Positions 1 to 8,286 of a stretch of DNA of 23,440 bases are shown here, piece after piece; the stretch's first letter is position 1; every line of letters begins with the position of its first letter. The position numbers were made by a program, and so were the translations under genes. Source of the DNA: Acrasis kona (Eukaryota > Heterolobosea > Eutetramitea > Acrasida > Acrasidae); contig JAOPGA020001215.1 in NCBI GenBank assembly GCA_026419775.2, positions 1 through 23,440 of the forward strand. The letters run 5' to 3'. The notes under the pieces were generated by a model, which worked only from the letters and a program-made list of their open reading frames with translations, was not told where the DNA came from and did not search any database.

Positions 1-1176
1 TAATGCCAAGACAGCAAGAAGTTCGAGAATGAGGTTGGGATCTAAAGGTTCGTCGTCGTTGGGAAGATTTAAATCATTGTCTTGTTCGTCTTCTTCTTCG
101 TCTGATGAATCATCTTGTACACAAATGTCGAGTAGAGCGTTTAATTTACCAAGAATGTGGTCCCTGTTTTCAATGTCGTTGGCAAGTCTTGTGTTGACGT
201 CGTCGATGAGTTCGGAGAATCCTTTGAGTACCTTTTCTCTCCATTCTGTTGGTTCATCATCTTCGTCATCATCATCATGACCTTCTTCTTCATCATTATC
301 ATCGCTCTTGACATTACTTTTAGCGTCATTAGATGTAGTAGTGTTTGAAGATAATCCAAAATCCAAGGACATGAACGGCTTGCTTGCCTTCTCCTTCTTT
401 GGTTCAGGTTGTTTGATCTTTGGAATTTCTTGAACAACAGTTGGAGCTGTTACTTGTTCTACTGTAGCAACTGCATCGTCTTTTTCTTCTTCTTCTTCTT
501 GTTCGCTATCACTACTGTCGCTACTTTCACTATCTTCAGCAACACTATTTTCAACAATAGGAGGTGTAATGTCTGTTTCCAATAGAGATTGATCCCAGTC
601 TTTGTTCTTTCTATCCCAGAACTTGTCGACTCGTTCATCTTGTATGCCTTTCTTGAGGATCTCTTTGGCTTGGTTGGGAACGTGAGCTTTTTCAACTGCA
701 ATGGATCTTTGAATTTTTTGTTTGGTTGTCTCTTTTTGACTAATGGATCTCATTGGCTTTAGTAGATTTAATTGTTCTTGTGGTAAGCTATGTTCCTCGA
801 GTGTCTCTAGTAGCAGTCCACGCTCTGCATTCTTTTGTTTTTTTTCTGCAAGTTTTTTTTGTTTACGGAGAGTCTTCTTGCTTGGTGGGGGTGGCTCGTT
901 CACTTTCTTCTTGGGCTTTTTCTTCTCTGGTATTACAAGTAATTTGTTAGACCCTTCACCTTGGGGCTGAGACTTTAAAAGTTCAGGTGACAATATGTCT
1001 TCGACTTTTGTTTTTGGGGTTATCGCATTTGCTTTTTTAGAATCTGTATTTTTTGATTTGTTATCAACCCTTCTTCTTTTCTTGTCGTGATGTGCACTGT
1101 GAAGAAGTTCATCGCTTGAAGGCTTTAGAGCATCAGTAGATGGTGCGTCTTTCCTCTTGCGCACATTAGAACTCAT
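1..1176 (-). CDS. DHX37/Dhr1 (ECM16)-like DEAH RNA helicase, N-terminal part only
   Basis: The minus strand is open from an ATG at 1176 to the window edge, 392 codons with no stop, so the gene is truncated and its helicase core would lie beyond position 1. What is visible is a charged N-terminal extension. It has a basic nuclear-type start (RKRKD, DKKRRR), then SNKLLVIPEKKKPKKK and a Lys-rich helix ending in LLLETLEE. Acidic and Ser-rich tracts follow (residues about 200-330). The SNxLVLPxKK...KKxxKxxxxLLxxL pattern resembles the N-terminus of DHX37/Dhr1, the nucleolar DEAH helicase that releases U3 snoRNA during 40S assembly; I infer the family from that alone. The start is divergent from the eIF3g gene, with 84 bp between the two ATGs. 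No intron is needed. Another nucleolar protein with a similar low-complexity tail is possible. Confidence 0.5.
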   Translation of the reverse strand, partial: MSSNVRKRKDAPSTDALKPSSDELLHSAHHDKKRRRVDNKSKNTDSKKANAITPKTKVEDILSPELLKSQPQGEGSNKLLVIPEKKKPKKKVNEPPPPSKKTLRKQKKLAEKKQKNAERGLLLETLEEHSLPQEQLNLLKPMRSISQKETTKQKIQRSIAVEKAHVPNQAKEILKKGIQDERVDKFWDRKNKDWDQSLLETDITPPIVENSVAEDSESSDSSDSEQEEEEEKDDAVATVEQVTAPTVVQEIPKIKQPEPKKEKASKPFMSLDFGLSSNTTTSNDAKSNVKSDDNDEEEGHDDDDEDDEPTEWREKVLKGFSELIDDVNTRLANDIENRDHILGKLNALLDICVQDDSSDEEEDEQDNDLNLPNDDEPLDPNLILELLAVLAL

Positions 1177-1260
1177 GTTATTGCTTGCTGAATATTAACA
1201 CTTGAAGACAAGGTTTTGGTTGAACCGTGGTTGATCATATTTTCACTCAAGCATTCTAGA
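1177..1260. promoter_or_regulatory. Shared divergent promoter, helicase / eIF3g
   Basis: Only 84 bp separate the ATG of the minus-strand helicase gene (1176) from the chosen eIF3g ATG (1261). Both promoters and both 5' UTRs must fit here or overlap the neighbouring coding start. No clear TATA element is seen. Confidence 0.5.
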
Positions 1261-2040
1261 ATGACAACAGACGAAACTCAAAAGTCGTGGGCAGACGAAG
1301 TGGAAGACAATGACAACTTGAAGACCGTTGTTGAATACAAGGTCAAGGATGGCAAAAAATACAAAATAACCAAGAAGGTTAGAACGGTAGAAAAAACCAC
1401 CAAGGTTCCAAAAGGTGTTGAGGAACGCAGAAAATGGAAAAAATTCGGTCTAGCTACAGGCGAAAAACTTAATGGTGATGTCCAAATAACATGTGAGAGA
1501 GGAGAAGACATATTCTTTGAAAAGACAAAAGGAACAATCAGCCTCGTTAATGTCCAAAATGAAGAGAACTTACGCCTTGAGAGATTCAAGACACAACTAT
1601 TCACAGCCGCATCAGTACTTGCTGAGATTCCCGGAATCAAGGGAGAAACTTCAGGAAAGGCATACCGTCCACCAGCAAACAGATCAGAAGTGTCTTCACC
1701 TGCTCCAACCGACGAACCCAAAAAATCAACATACGTTCCACCATCTGCCAGAAACGCTGCTGGCACCACATCAACCAACATGCACGATCGCGACCAATCA
1801 CACACCGTAAGAGTCAGCAATCTCTCCGATATGATCACAGAACAAGATCTCCGTAACGTCTTTGGAAAGGTCGGTTTGTTAGAAAGAGTCTTCTTGGTTA
1901 CAGATAGAGAGACAAGAATCAGCAAGGGATTCGCATTCATCACCTACTCCACACGTGCAGAAGCTGAGAAGGCCATAGAAAAATTGAACCACTTGAAATG
2001 GGATCATTTGATCTTGAGTGTAGAATGGGCCAAGAATTAA
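1261..2040 (+). CDS. EIF3G: Eukaryotic translation initiation factor 3 subunit G
   Basis: 259-residue intronless protein. It begins TTDETQKSWADEVED, the usual acidic eIF3g start. The eIF3g N-terminal domain follows (residues about 20-75, with VEYKVKDGKKYKITKKVR and the RRKWKKFG block), then a low-complexity linker, and a C-terminal RRM at about 182-259. In the RRM, TVRVSNL is RNP2 and KGFAFITY is RNP1. eIF3g is a cytoplasmic subunit of eIF3 near the mRNA entry channel of the 40S ribosome, with roles in scanning and reinitiation. An in-frame ATG at 1216 would add 15 residues unlike the family, so I choose 1261. The zinc-knuckle found in some eIF3g proteins is not seen. The stop at 2040 is 22 bp from the stop of the convergent GST gene. 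Confidence 0.95.
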   Translation: MTTDETQKSWADEVEDNDNLKTVVEYKVKDGKKYKITKKVRTVEKTTKVPKGVEERRKWKKFGLATGEKLNGDVQITCERGEDIFFEKTKGTISLVNVQNEENLRLERFKTQLFTAASVLAEIPGIKGETSGKAYRPPANRSEVSSPAPTDEPKKSTYVPPSARNAAGTTSTNMHDRDQSHTVRVSNLSDMITEQDLRNVFGKVGLLERVFLVTDRETRISKGFAFITYSTRAEAEKAIEKLNHLKWDHLILSVEWAKN

Positions 2041-2062
2041 AATTTGTTATTTTAAAACATGT

Positions 2063-2902
2063 TTAATGTTGAACTAATCTCTCAATGTTGACTTTAAAGT
2101 GGTTCTGTATGATTGTGTCTCTCCATTCTATCAAATCCCTGTATTGATCTGCAATTTCCAAGTATGTCATGTTCCTTCGAAGGTATGGGTCCATTGGTAA
2201 AATGTGTTCGTCGACTGGTTTGATTCCCTGAAAAGCAATCACAGTGTTTAAATCTGCATAAGTTATTGAATCTCCAAATAGGTATCCGGACTTGTTTTCT
2301 TGAAGGCGTGTTCTTATTTTTTGTAAAGCGTCATGAGTGTCTTGTTGGCATTGCTCAGGAGTACCTGCTGGGTACTTTGAGGCTAACCCTTTGAATGTGT
2401 TGGTAGCAAGTCTCTTACCTAACCACAAGGTGTAGCTGGATTTGAAAAAGGAAGGTAGTTTTGAAAGTAAAGCCTCCTCGTCACTTGAAATTATTTTCTG
2501 GAAGGTAAGGGCTCTTTGTGAATTTTGCATGGAATCAATCATGTTGTTCCACTCTATAATGTCATTTTTAAACTGCTCTGGAAGTAGGGAAGGCTTATCT
2601 GCCGCTCTGATTTTATCTGCAAATTCAACCATTTCGGCTGATTCAAAAATAATTGAAGAGTTTTGTTGGTCGTCTTTGTATAAAAGAACTGGTGCAGTAA
2701 TGGTTCCGGTGTATTTTCCAGTCTTCCACCTCAACCAATATTCGTCTCGAACGGGTGTGTAAACATCGTACTTGTTGATTTCAACACCAAGTAGATCAAA
2801 AGCCCATAGTACTTTGACAGACCTAAAGTTTCATTTAAATTGAGTGAAAGATATGTACCATGGGGAGGTGGGGAGGTAAATGATATTTATGTCACTAACC
2901 AT
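2063..2902 (-). CDS. Glutathione S-transferase family protein (two exons)
   Basis: I read two exons, 2902-2859 and 2822-2063, joined across a 36-nt intron (donor GTACAT, acceptor TTTAG). They give a 267-residue protein. Exon 1 encodes MVSDINIIYLPTSPW and exon 2 continues SVKVLWAFDLLGVE, which restores a complete thioredoxin-fold N-terminus (beta-strand, active-site SPW region, helix 1). The ITAPVLLYKD...IFESAEMVEFAD stretch matches the cis-Pro and glutathione-gamma-Glu (ES) site of GSTs. The all-helical C-terminal domain carries the conserved capping motif GYLFGDSITYADLNTV. The protein probably acts on electrophiles or as a thiol transferase in the cytosol. The class is not certain. Without the splice the reading frame stops just upstream of 2822, which supports the intron. 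Confidence 0.85.
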
Positions 2903-2953
2903 GGATCTTTTGTTGTATTATTCCATGTTTGATGGGTTGATTGTAATTCTGAA

Positions 2954-3418
2954 TTAGGCAACATCACCAATAACCTTGTCGACTTGGGTTTTTGTCTCCG
3001 CCTCGGCTGCTTTCATTTCACCTAACCTACCCCTATGGTCCACTCTGTTCAAGGCCATGAACTCTGAGCCTATCAACAAAGAGGAACTTGTAGTTAGAAT
3101 TGATTCAAATGCAAATTAGAGTCAGCTGTTTGAAGAGCGCGCACATGAAGGAGTTCGATTAGGAAGAAAAAGTTTAATTAATTCAAGACAAATTCTTCTA
3201 AATCAACTCATCAACGATGTCAAATTACTCAAACACTCTTATTTATGCATAAATACGTAATTTTATTGCATTAGAAGTGCCATCATCACGTACGTGAATA
3301 TTTTTAATTCACCACTCTAGATCTCTACATACCGCTGTGTTCCATCCACTAATGTGCGAAGGCTTGTTGCATTTCGTGGGTCAGTAATGATCAATTCAAT
3401 CAATAAATGTTCACCCAT
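2954..3418 (-). CDS. Tentative small three-exon gene, 84 residues, unknown function
   Basis: I propose exons 3418-3333, 3197-3145 and 3069-2954, a total of 255 nt and exactly 85 codons. Exon 1 starts MGEHLLIELIITDP and ends at a good GTATGT donor. Exon 3 ends GEMKAAEAETKTQVDKVIGDVA-stop. It is preceded by a classic intron end (CTAAC, pyrimidine run, GATAG). Exon 2 rests on a weaker acceptor (GATTTAG) and an unusual GTGCGC donor, so the middle of the model is doubtful. The introns would be 135 and 75 nt, longer than most here. The protein is helical and charged and I do not recognise it. It would be divergent from the zinc-finger gene at 3481, 62 bp away. The last exon is the best supported part. 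Confidence 0.3.
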
Positions 3419-3480
3419 TCGTACTCATCCACCCAATTTGTTTTCTAAGCAAATGTACTGCAAATATTGTAAAACGTTCA

Positions 3481-4092
3481 ATGAGGGTCAAACGCGAAGA
3501 GGCTCCACTCCCACCGATTACACACTGTAATTTCTGTGGTGGTGATGTAAAGCTGGTAGATAATAGCATTATATACGGCAAAAATTACGGATGGCCGTTG
3601 ACATATTACTGTAAGAATTGCAGAGCGTATGTTGGTTGTCACAAGGACACTGAAATACCACTTGGAAGCTTGGCAGACAACCAAACAAGAAAGGCCAGAA
3701 GTGAAGCACACAAGTGCTTCGACGAACTTTGGAAGTCTGGTGTGTTCAAACGAGGAGAGGCTTATAAATGGCTATCAAAAAAAATGGACTTGTCGGCACA
3801 AGACTGCCACATTGGATTGTTCGATGTAACCAAGTGTGAGGCGGTTATAAAACATTGTAATGAGCTGACAGATTTCTTATTCGAAGAGGGAATGGAAGAT
3901 TTTGATGATATTGACTTTGGTTTAACTGATGATTTGTTCGATGAATCGTTTGATCTTGATAACATTGAAGTTGATTTGGGTAACGACATAATAGTAGAGA
4001 AACAAGACTACAGCCAACATTTTGAAGACATTGACATTGATCTAACAGATGATTTGTTCGATGATTCATTTGAAATATTAGATCATGTGTGA
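3481..4092 (+). CDS. DUF3268-type zinc-finger protein with duplicated acidic tail (phage/bacterial-like)
   Basis: 203-residue single-exon protein. Residues 14-130 match a family I know from phage and bacterial proteins (zinc-finger-containing DUF3268). Cys16-x2-Cys19 and Cys44-x2-Cys47 form a four-Cys zinc site. The blocks IIYGKNYGWPLTYYCKNCRAYVG, H54-PLGSLA, AHKCFDELW and DLSAQDCHIGLFD (about 103-115) follow in family order. The biochemical role of the family is not known to me. Residues 139-200 form an acidic tail. It holds two copies of DIDxxLTDDLFDxSF (about 143-157 and 183-197) spaced 40 residues, also visible in the DNA as a 120-nt duplication. The gene lies among eukaryotic genes with the same base composition, so the domain was probably acquired by transfer and later given a tail. 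The start is the first ATG after an AT-rich leader. Confidence 0.8.
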   Translation: MRVKREEAPLPPITHCNFCGGDVKLVDNSIIYGKNYGWPLTYYCKNCRAYVGCHKDTEIPLGSLADNQTRKARSEAHKCFDELWKSGVFKRGEAYKWLSKKMDLSAQDCHIGLFDVTKCEAVIKHCNELTDFLFEEGMEDFDDIDFGLTDDLFDESFDLDNIEVDLGNDIIVEKQDYSQHFEDIDIDLTDDLFDDSFEILDHV

Positions 4093-4397
4093 ATACTTTT
4101 AATTACATGTTAAATAAAGTCACAAGGAAGAGCTATTGGCCTCCTCAATTCCATTCGCGCAAAGCGCTTGTTGAAATGTTTGACTTTTTTGTAACTGAAC
4201 CAATTTGTATTGTTGACACACGAGGACAATGAAAAACCTCTTCAAATAAAAACCAACAGATTTCAAGAAGTACGCGACAGGTGGAATCCAAGAAAGCTTG
4301 TTTGTGTCTAATACAGTATGTTCTAGAGTGATCCACTACTCACTTTGTGTCATGACGAAGATGATAATTCTTGAAACATGTCTACTAATTAGAACAA
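4093..4397. other. Intergenic stretch, no gene seen
   Basis: It contains an AATAAA at about 4112 that could end the zinc-finger mRNA, and the upstream region of the RGS-like gene. Short frames on both strands show no family pattern. Confidence 0.5.
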
Positions 4398-5009
4398 ATG
4401 CTTCTCAACGAATTAAATAACGCTGATGACGAGTTCAAGTTCATGGTACTGCTGAACTATGAACAACATGATATATTAACGAGACTGTGCTTCAAAGAAT
4501 ACTCTGAAGGATTCATACTGCTATTTGATTCCATACAATGTTATCGAGAAGAAGAGTGCGATGAAGTCAAAGACGTTGTGTTCACAGATGCATATAAAAA
4601 CTACATTGATAAATCTTCCAGAAATACAGTCTCTAGGTTCATGGATCCAAATTTATATGGTCGGTTTGAGGAATTATCTAGAGTCGAAGGAGGTTGGTTG
4701 AGGATAGATCGTCTCATATCAGAACTAGAAGATTTTCTTGTAAAGAAGCTGAAGGCCACGTATGATAAATATTGTAATGAGAAGTTTGATTACAAACTTA
4801 CTCTTTTGTATAATAGCCCTGGATCCTCTCCACGAGTTGATGGAGAGGTCACTCTTACTGAGACAATATATAGGGCTCCGCCTTGTTCTGGCAATAAAAG
4901 TGCTATGAATTTAAATAGTGCAGTTATCACAAACAGAAAGAGGAGGCGAACAAGAAAAAATAGCTGGAATAGGGTATCATCGTGGTTTAATAAACTAAGA
5001 ATGTTCTAA
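4398..5009 (+). CDS. RGS-domain-like protein with basic C-terminus
   Basis: 203-residue single-exon protein. Residues about 10-125 have the spacing of a regulator of G-protein signalling fold. An opening helix (FMVLLNYEQHDILTRLCFKEYSEGFILLFDSIQCY) corresponds to the F-x-FL-xxEfsxEnLxFw region. Then come DAYKNYIDKSSRNTVS, like the aYxxfIxxxSxxxVN segment, and a final helix pair ending LISELEDFLVKKLKATYDKY. RGS domains speed GTP hydrolysis by G-alpha subunits at the plasma membrane. Residues 150-203 are polar and end in a strongly basic, aromatic stretch (RKRRRTRKNSW...WFNKLRMF) that could bind membrane or nucleic acid. The assignment is by pattern only and the key contact residues cannot be checked. 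An in-frame TAA shortly upstream supports this ATG. Confidence 0.5.
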   Translation: MLLNELNNADDEFKFMVLLNYEQHDILTRLCFKEYSEGFILLFDSIQCYREEECDEVKDVVFTDAYKNYIDKSSRNTVSRFMDPNLYGRFEELSRVEGGWLRIDRLISELEDFLVKKLKATYDKYCNEKFDYKLTLLYNSPGSSPRVDGEVTLTETIYRAPPCSGNKSAMNLNSAVITNRKRRRTRKNSWNRVSSWFNKLRMF

Positions 5010-5114
5010 GTCTCTTGTTAATTTTAGGCGAAACAGAACTAATTTCTCATCAATTCTTATACTAAGTTGTTACTAATATAAATTTTTTCATCTCCAAGCT
5101 CCCAAGTCATTACA

Positions 5115-6255
5115 ATGAAAACAAACACAAAACAGACCCCGAGCTGGTCCGATACAAACTGGAGGGCAGTAGCCTCTCATATGAGCAAGGGATTCAAAGA
5201 TGCTGTAAACCTATCATCAACCGTCAATTTCTTCGTAAAAAGTGACAAACTGCAAAAGTTATTTGTGCAGTGTTTCCTACTAAATGGGGCCATTTTTGTT
5301 GGAAGTGTGGTTATATTAGATTATCTTGCAGCACCAATATTCGTTAGCGCATTTGGAGGTTCTACGCCGTCAAATGAAACGATGTTACACGACAAAACAG
5401 TTAATACCTTGTCGAGATCCTTCTCGTTGCTAAAAAACGTGAGTACTATATCTTTGAAAGGATGCTAATGTAAAGTTTTTCTGGATTTACCCACTGTATA
5501 CATTGAGTTTTCTATTTAACGCCATATGGTATGGAGAGATTGCAAAGATATCATATGAGCTGAATGAGAAGAGGAAAGCCCAAATACAAAGACGTGCTGG
5601 CGGAACTCCTGCACCCCCCGCTCAACAAGCGCCCAATTTGTCATTCAGAAAGTACGAATTGATTTTAGTTTTGTTTTCTCATTCTTGATAGAGCTATCGT
5701 GGATAAGATCACTGATCAAATCTACCTGAACATTCTTTTGCTGTTCTTTGTTATACAGCAATCGGTCGCTTCATACATTCCCTTTATCGGTACCTTTTTG
5801 GAATTCTTGACCTTTACTTGGTATTCGGCTTTCTACAGTTTTCAGTTTTTGTGGAGTTACCATTCAGAAATCAACTTACAAAAGCAATTAGAGTACTTTG
5901 AAAGGCACTGGGCGTACATGTTGGGTTTTGGAGCACCTCCCGCTCTGGCAAGTTACTTCTTCCCATTCTTCATTAATGCAGGTATCTGGGCTATGTTATT
6001 CCCTGTGGTAAGCATCGATATATACTCTTATTAATAATGTATTTCTAGTTTATTGTCCTCGCCATACGTTCCTCTCCACCATCCATAAAAGGAGACATGC
6101 CACCACTTCACGTGTTCCACTACTCAAAGAAGGTCAGCAACTTTATAATTACTTGCTTCAAGAGGACACAGCAAAAGAGATCAAGAACATTGCAACAGCA
6201 ACAAGCAGCACAAGAAGTTCAGAGCGTAAAGTTTAACTTGCCAAAGACTGAATGA
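5115..6255 (+). CDS. EI24: EI24/EPG-3 autophagy membrane protein (four exons)
   Basis: Exons 5115-5438, 5476-5651, 5692-6007 and 6049-6255 join to 341 codons, giving 340 residues. The introns are 37, 40 and 41 nt with GTGAGT, GTACGA and GTAAGC donors. Recognisable EI24 blocks are FFWIYPLYTLSFLFNAIWYGEIAKISYELN, the following hydrophobic segments (LNILLLFFVIQQSVASYIPFIG), then QLEYFERHWAYMLGFGAPPALASYFF and AMLFPVFIVLAI. I count about five to six membrane segments. EI24/EPG-3 is an ER membrane protein needed for autophagosome maturation in animals. The basic, Gln-rich C-terminal tail (KRTQQKRSRTLQQQQ) faces the cytosol by analogy. The spliced frame is continuous and each unspliced intron would break it. 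The stop lies 23 bp from the convergent VPS25 stop, with an AATAAA in between. Confidence 0.93.
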
Positions 6256-6278
6256 ATTGTAAATAAAAATAACTTGTA

Positions 6279-6903
6279 TTAAATGTTTAAAAACTTGACA
6301 CCATCTTGATCTGATGTTGTTCCTTGAAATAATTCTGCTTTTCCTCTCCTTTCCAAAACTCCAATGGCTTTCCTAAAAATGTCACCATCAAGACCAAAGA
6401 ATTCCGTCTTCTCCCCTGTGTCACCCTCAATTAGTTCGTATACTGTAAGAACTGTGTTAGAGTATCCAGTCTCTGCGACCCACTTCTGAATAATGTCTGC
6501 CCACTCAGTAGGTGTCTTCCAATAGATGCTGACTTCATCTTTTCTTTTAGCGTCAATCCATTCGGCCTTGCCTTGCTCAACTAAGGCATCCAAGAACACA
6601 ATTATAGCTTCTCTTGACAGTGATCCTTTTTGATTTTAGTTGATGATGGAATGGACATGTGCATACTTTGTATAGCATCGTTGCGGAATAGATCTAATTT
6701 TTCTGCTTGATCGAGGTTCAACTTATACAAAGTGTTCTTTTGACAGTAATTTAATATCAACTCACTCCAAAGTTTTATTTGCTTTTGTCTGGTCGCAACA
6801 ACAGGTTGCAATCTATATATTAGTTTTTACCGATCAATGAAGTTTACGTAAAAAACGGGGGCAGCTGATAGAATGACGGAAACTGGAAGTGGGTGGATGG
6901 CAT
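6279..6903 (-). CDS. VPS25: ESCRT-II subunit VPS25 (three exons)
   Basis: Exons 6903-6848, 6812-6667 and 6625-6279 (introns 35 and 41 nt) give 183 codons, 182 residues, close to the usual size of about 176. Exon 1 plus 2 restores QLPPFFTLQPVVATRQKQIKLW, the VPS25 N-terminal signature: a PPxF start that contacts the other ESCRT-II subunits. It is followed by the first winged-helix domain. Exon 3 gives SLSREAIIVFLDALVEQGKAEWID, the tryptophan-rich linker (IYWKTPTEWADIIQKWV) and the second winged helix ending GVKFL. ESCRT-II acts on endosomes to recruit ESCRT-III through VPS25-VPS20 contact. The start codon lies 37 bp from the divergent SOSS-B start. Confidence 0.96.
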
Positions 6904-6940
6904 GATGTATTCTGTTGTAAGAAGAAGTTTGATTACAATC
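6904..6940. promoter_or_regulatory. 37-bp divergent start region, VPS25 / SOSS-B
   Basis: The two chosen start codons face away from each other with 37 bp between them, so each mRNA leader must overlap the other gene's first exon or be extremely short. Confidence 0.5.
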
Positions 6941-7442
6941 ATGCAGAACGCACAACAGAGACCACCAACTCAACATAGACCTCCCGCACAACAAGGTCCA
7001 CCCGCTGCCAAAACCACGAAAATAGCCGATATGAAACCGCAACTTAATGATGTAAATACTTTTTTTATTGTTCTAGAGAAGTTGGCACCCGTAAAGACAA
7101 AGGAGCACATGATAAATAATTTTCTCGTTGCAGATGAGTCTGCAGCTATCAATCTCACTGTATGGGACGAAAAAGCCGATGGAATATCTTCTGGTGACAT
7201 TTTAAAACTTTCTGGTGGGTATGTTAAAGCAATTTCATAACATAACAAAAAGGCATGTAGGGATATGGAAAACAAATCTAAGTTTATATACAGGAAAGAA
7301 AGGTACTCTTGAGAGGGTTGGAGAATTCAACATGATTTTTAACGAGGCAAAGAACATGAGTTTGGCAGAATATGAAGAAGATCCACCTGGCTCTAAAAGA
7401 TATGTTCCTCGTCCTAGAAGTTCTGTGCCACACCACCCATAA
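6941..7442 (+). CDS. SOSS complex subunit B / NABP single-stranded DNA-binding protein (two exons)
   Basis: Exons 6941-7218 and 7253-7442 are joined across a 34-nt intron (GTATGT donor, acceptor AAAAAG), giving 155 residues. After a Pro/Gln-rich leader, residues about 28-125 form one OB fold. IADMKPQLNDVNTFFIVLE, KTKEHMINNFLVADESAAINLTVWDE and GDILKLSGG lead across the splice into HVGIWKTNLSLYTGKKGTLERVGEF. This matches human NABP2 block for block and without gaps at the splice. That is why I prefer acceptor 7252 over the TAG at 7260. SOSS-B binds ssDNA at double-strand breaks in the nucleus with INTS3. The C-terminal tail is short compared with animals, ending in a Pro/Arg-rich segment. The start at 6941 is the last Met before the conserved region; a longer leader from 6893 would overlap VPS25 exon 1. 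Confidence 0.92.
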
Positions 7443-7876
7443 TAGATCAGTAACGATCCACAGTGGATCGCATGTGCTACAACAACAAACTATTAACATT
7501 AAATCTCAATAAATAACATTAATTCGTAACTCACCACAACTTGTTACCACTTAATGAAATCCTCCAAACTAATATTTTTTATTAATTGCATTTGCTACTT
7601 GACTACTTTGAACAAGTACTAAAGTCACATGGAATGTCCTCTTCTTGATTCTGGATCATAAAATCTTATCAACTGGTTTTATCAATATAAACTCGTAAGA
7701 TTCATTGGTAAAATTATACATGTCTGGGCTCCTATGCTCCGCTTTTGTAACCTAGAAGACTAGAATCACAGAATACCTTCGATTGCAACGCTCAACCATC
7801 GTTGGCGCGGTTTTTTTTATTCGTTTTATTTTTTTGTAATCGCTACCACATTGGTGGTCGAAAAATAATCACAAAC
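7443..7876. other. Intergenic stretch, no gene seen
   Basis: It contains a short inverted repeat near 7453 (GATCCACAGTGGATC), directly after the SOSS-B stop, which could form a small hairpin. AT-rich upstream sequence of the next small gene follows. No coding pattern or RNA gene is seen. Confidence 0.4.
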
Positions 7877-8185
7877 ATGTCAAACATAGCAGAGGCAAGA
7901 ATCAATCTCGAACACAAGCACAGCAGATATGTTTTATATGAAAGAACTCGCACACAGAAAGAAGAGGCCCTTACTAAATTTCTTGAAGAACTTACTGATT
8001 CGATCCCTACACAAAGAGATGAAGCATATTTATTTATACTCCCAAAGATACACGAAGAGATTTACACGAAGAAAAACACACAATTTCCAAGTGAAGACGA
8101 ACGAATCATGACTGAGGTAAATCGTTTTCTGTTCAGGAGGGAACTTGCAAACACACCCAACACTTACAACGGAGAAGATTTCTAA
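7877..8185 (+). CDS. Small unknown protein, 102 residues
   Basis: A single-exon frame from the ATG at 7877 (context ACAAACATGTC) encodes a charged, mostly helical protein. It starts MSNIAEARINLEHKHSRY, has a Lys/Glu-rich middle and ends RRELANTPNTYNGEDF. An in-frame ATG at 7802 would add 25 residues (FFLFVLFF...) encoded by a T-rich leader; I read that as 5' UTR. No signal peptide, membrane segment or motif is visible and I do not recognise the family. The composition and lack of low complexity suggest a real gene. Its helical pattern would suit a small subunit of a larger complex, but that is only a guess. Confidence 0.55.
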   Translation: MSNIAEARINLEHKHSRYVLYERTRTQKEEALTKFLEELTDSIPTQRDEAYLFILPKIHEEIYTKKNTQFPSEDERIMTEVNRFLFRRELANTPNTYNGEDF

Positions 8186-8286
8186 AAAGTTTATTGATGT
8201 GGAGCCGTAGCCAATTAGAATAACAGGATGCGATTCCGAACACTATTTACATCTATTTACAATACTCGTCTCATGGACTTCGTAAA

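Noticed and set aside
29-280. Ser-rich plus-strand frame opposite the helicase gene
   Set aside because: Antisense of acidic GAN codon runs in the helicase N-terminus, which give poly-Ser on the other strand.
1278-1943. 221-residue minus frame opposite eIF3g
   Set aside because: Shadow of the strongly conserved eIF3g coding region.
3058-3080. An 18-nt intron (GTTCCT...GATAG) before the last exon of the small gene at 2954
   Set aside because: Far shorter than all other introns here; the CTAAC and pyrimidine run just upstream show this is only the 3' end of a longer intron.
6813-6847. An 18-nt intron GTAAAA...TATAG in VPS25
   Set aside because: A 35-nt intron starting at the GTAAAC at 6847 restores the conserved PPFFTLQP; the shorter one does not.
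7219-7260. SOSS-B acceptor at TAG 7260 with donor 7214 or 7218
   Set aside because: Either breaks frame or deletes OB-fold residues; acceptor 7252 aligns without gaps.
7453-7467. Hairpin after SOSS-B read as a bacterial-type terminator
   Set aside because: The genome is eukaryotic and there is no T-run; it is noted only as a short inverted repeat.
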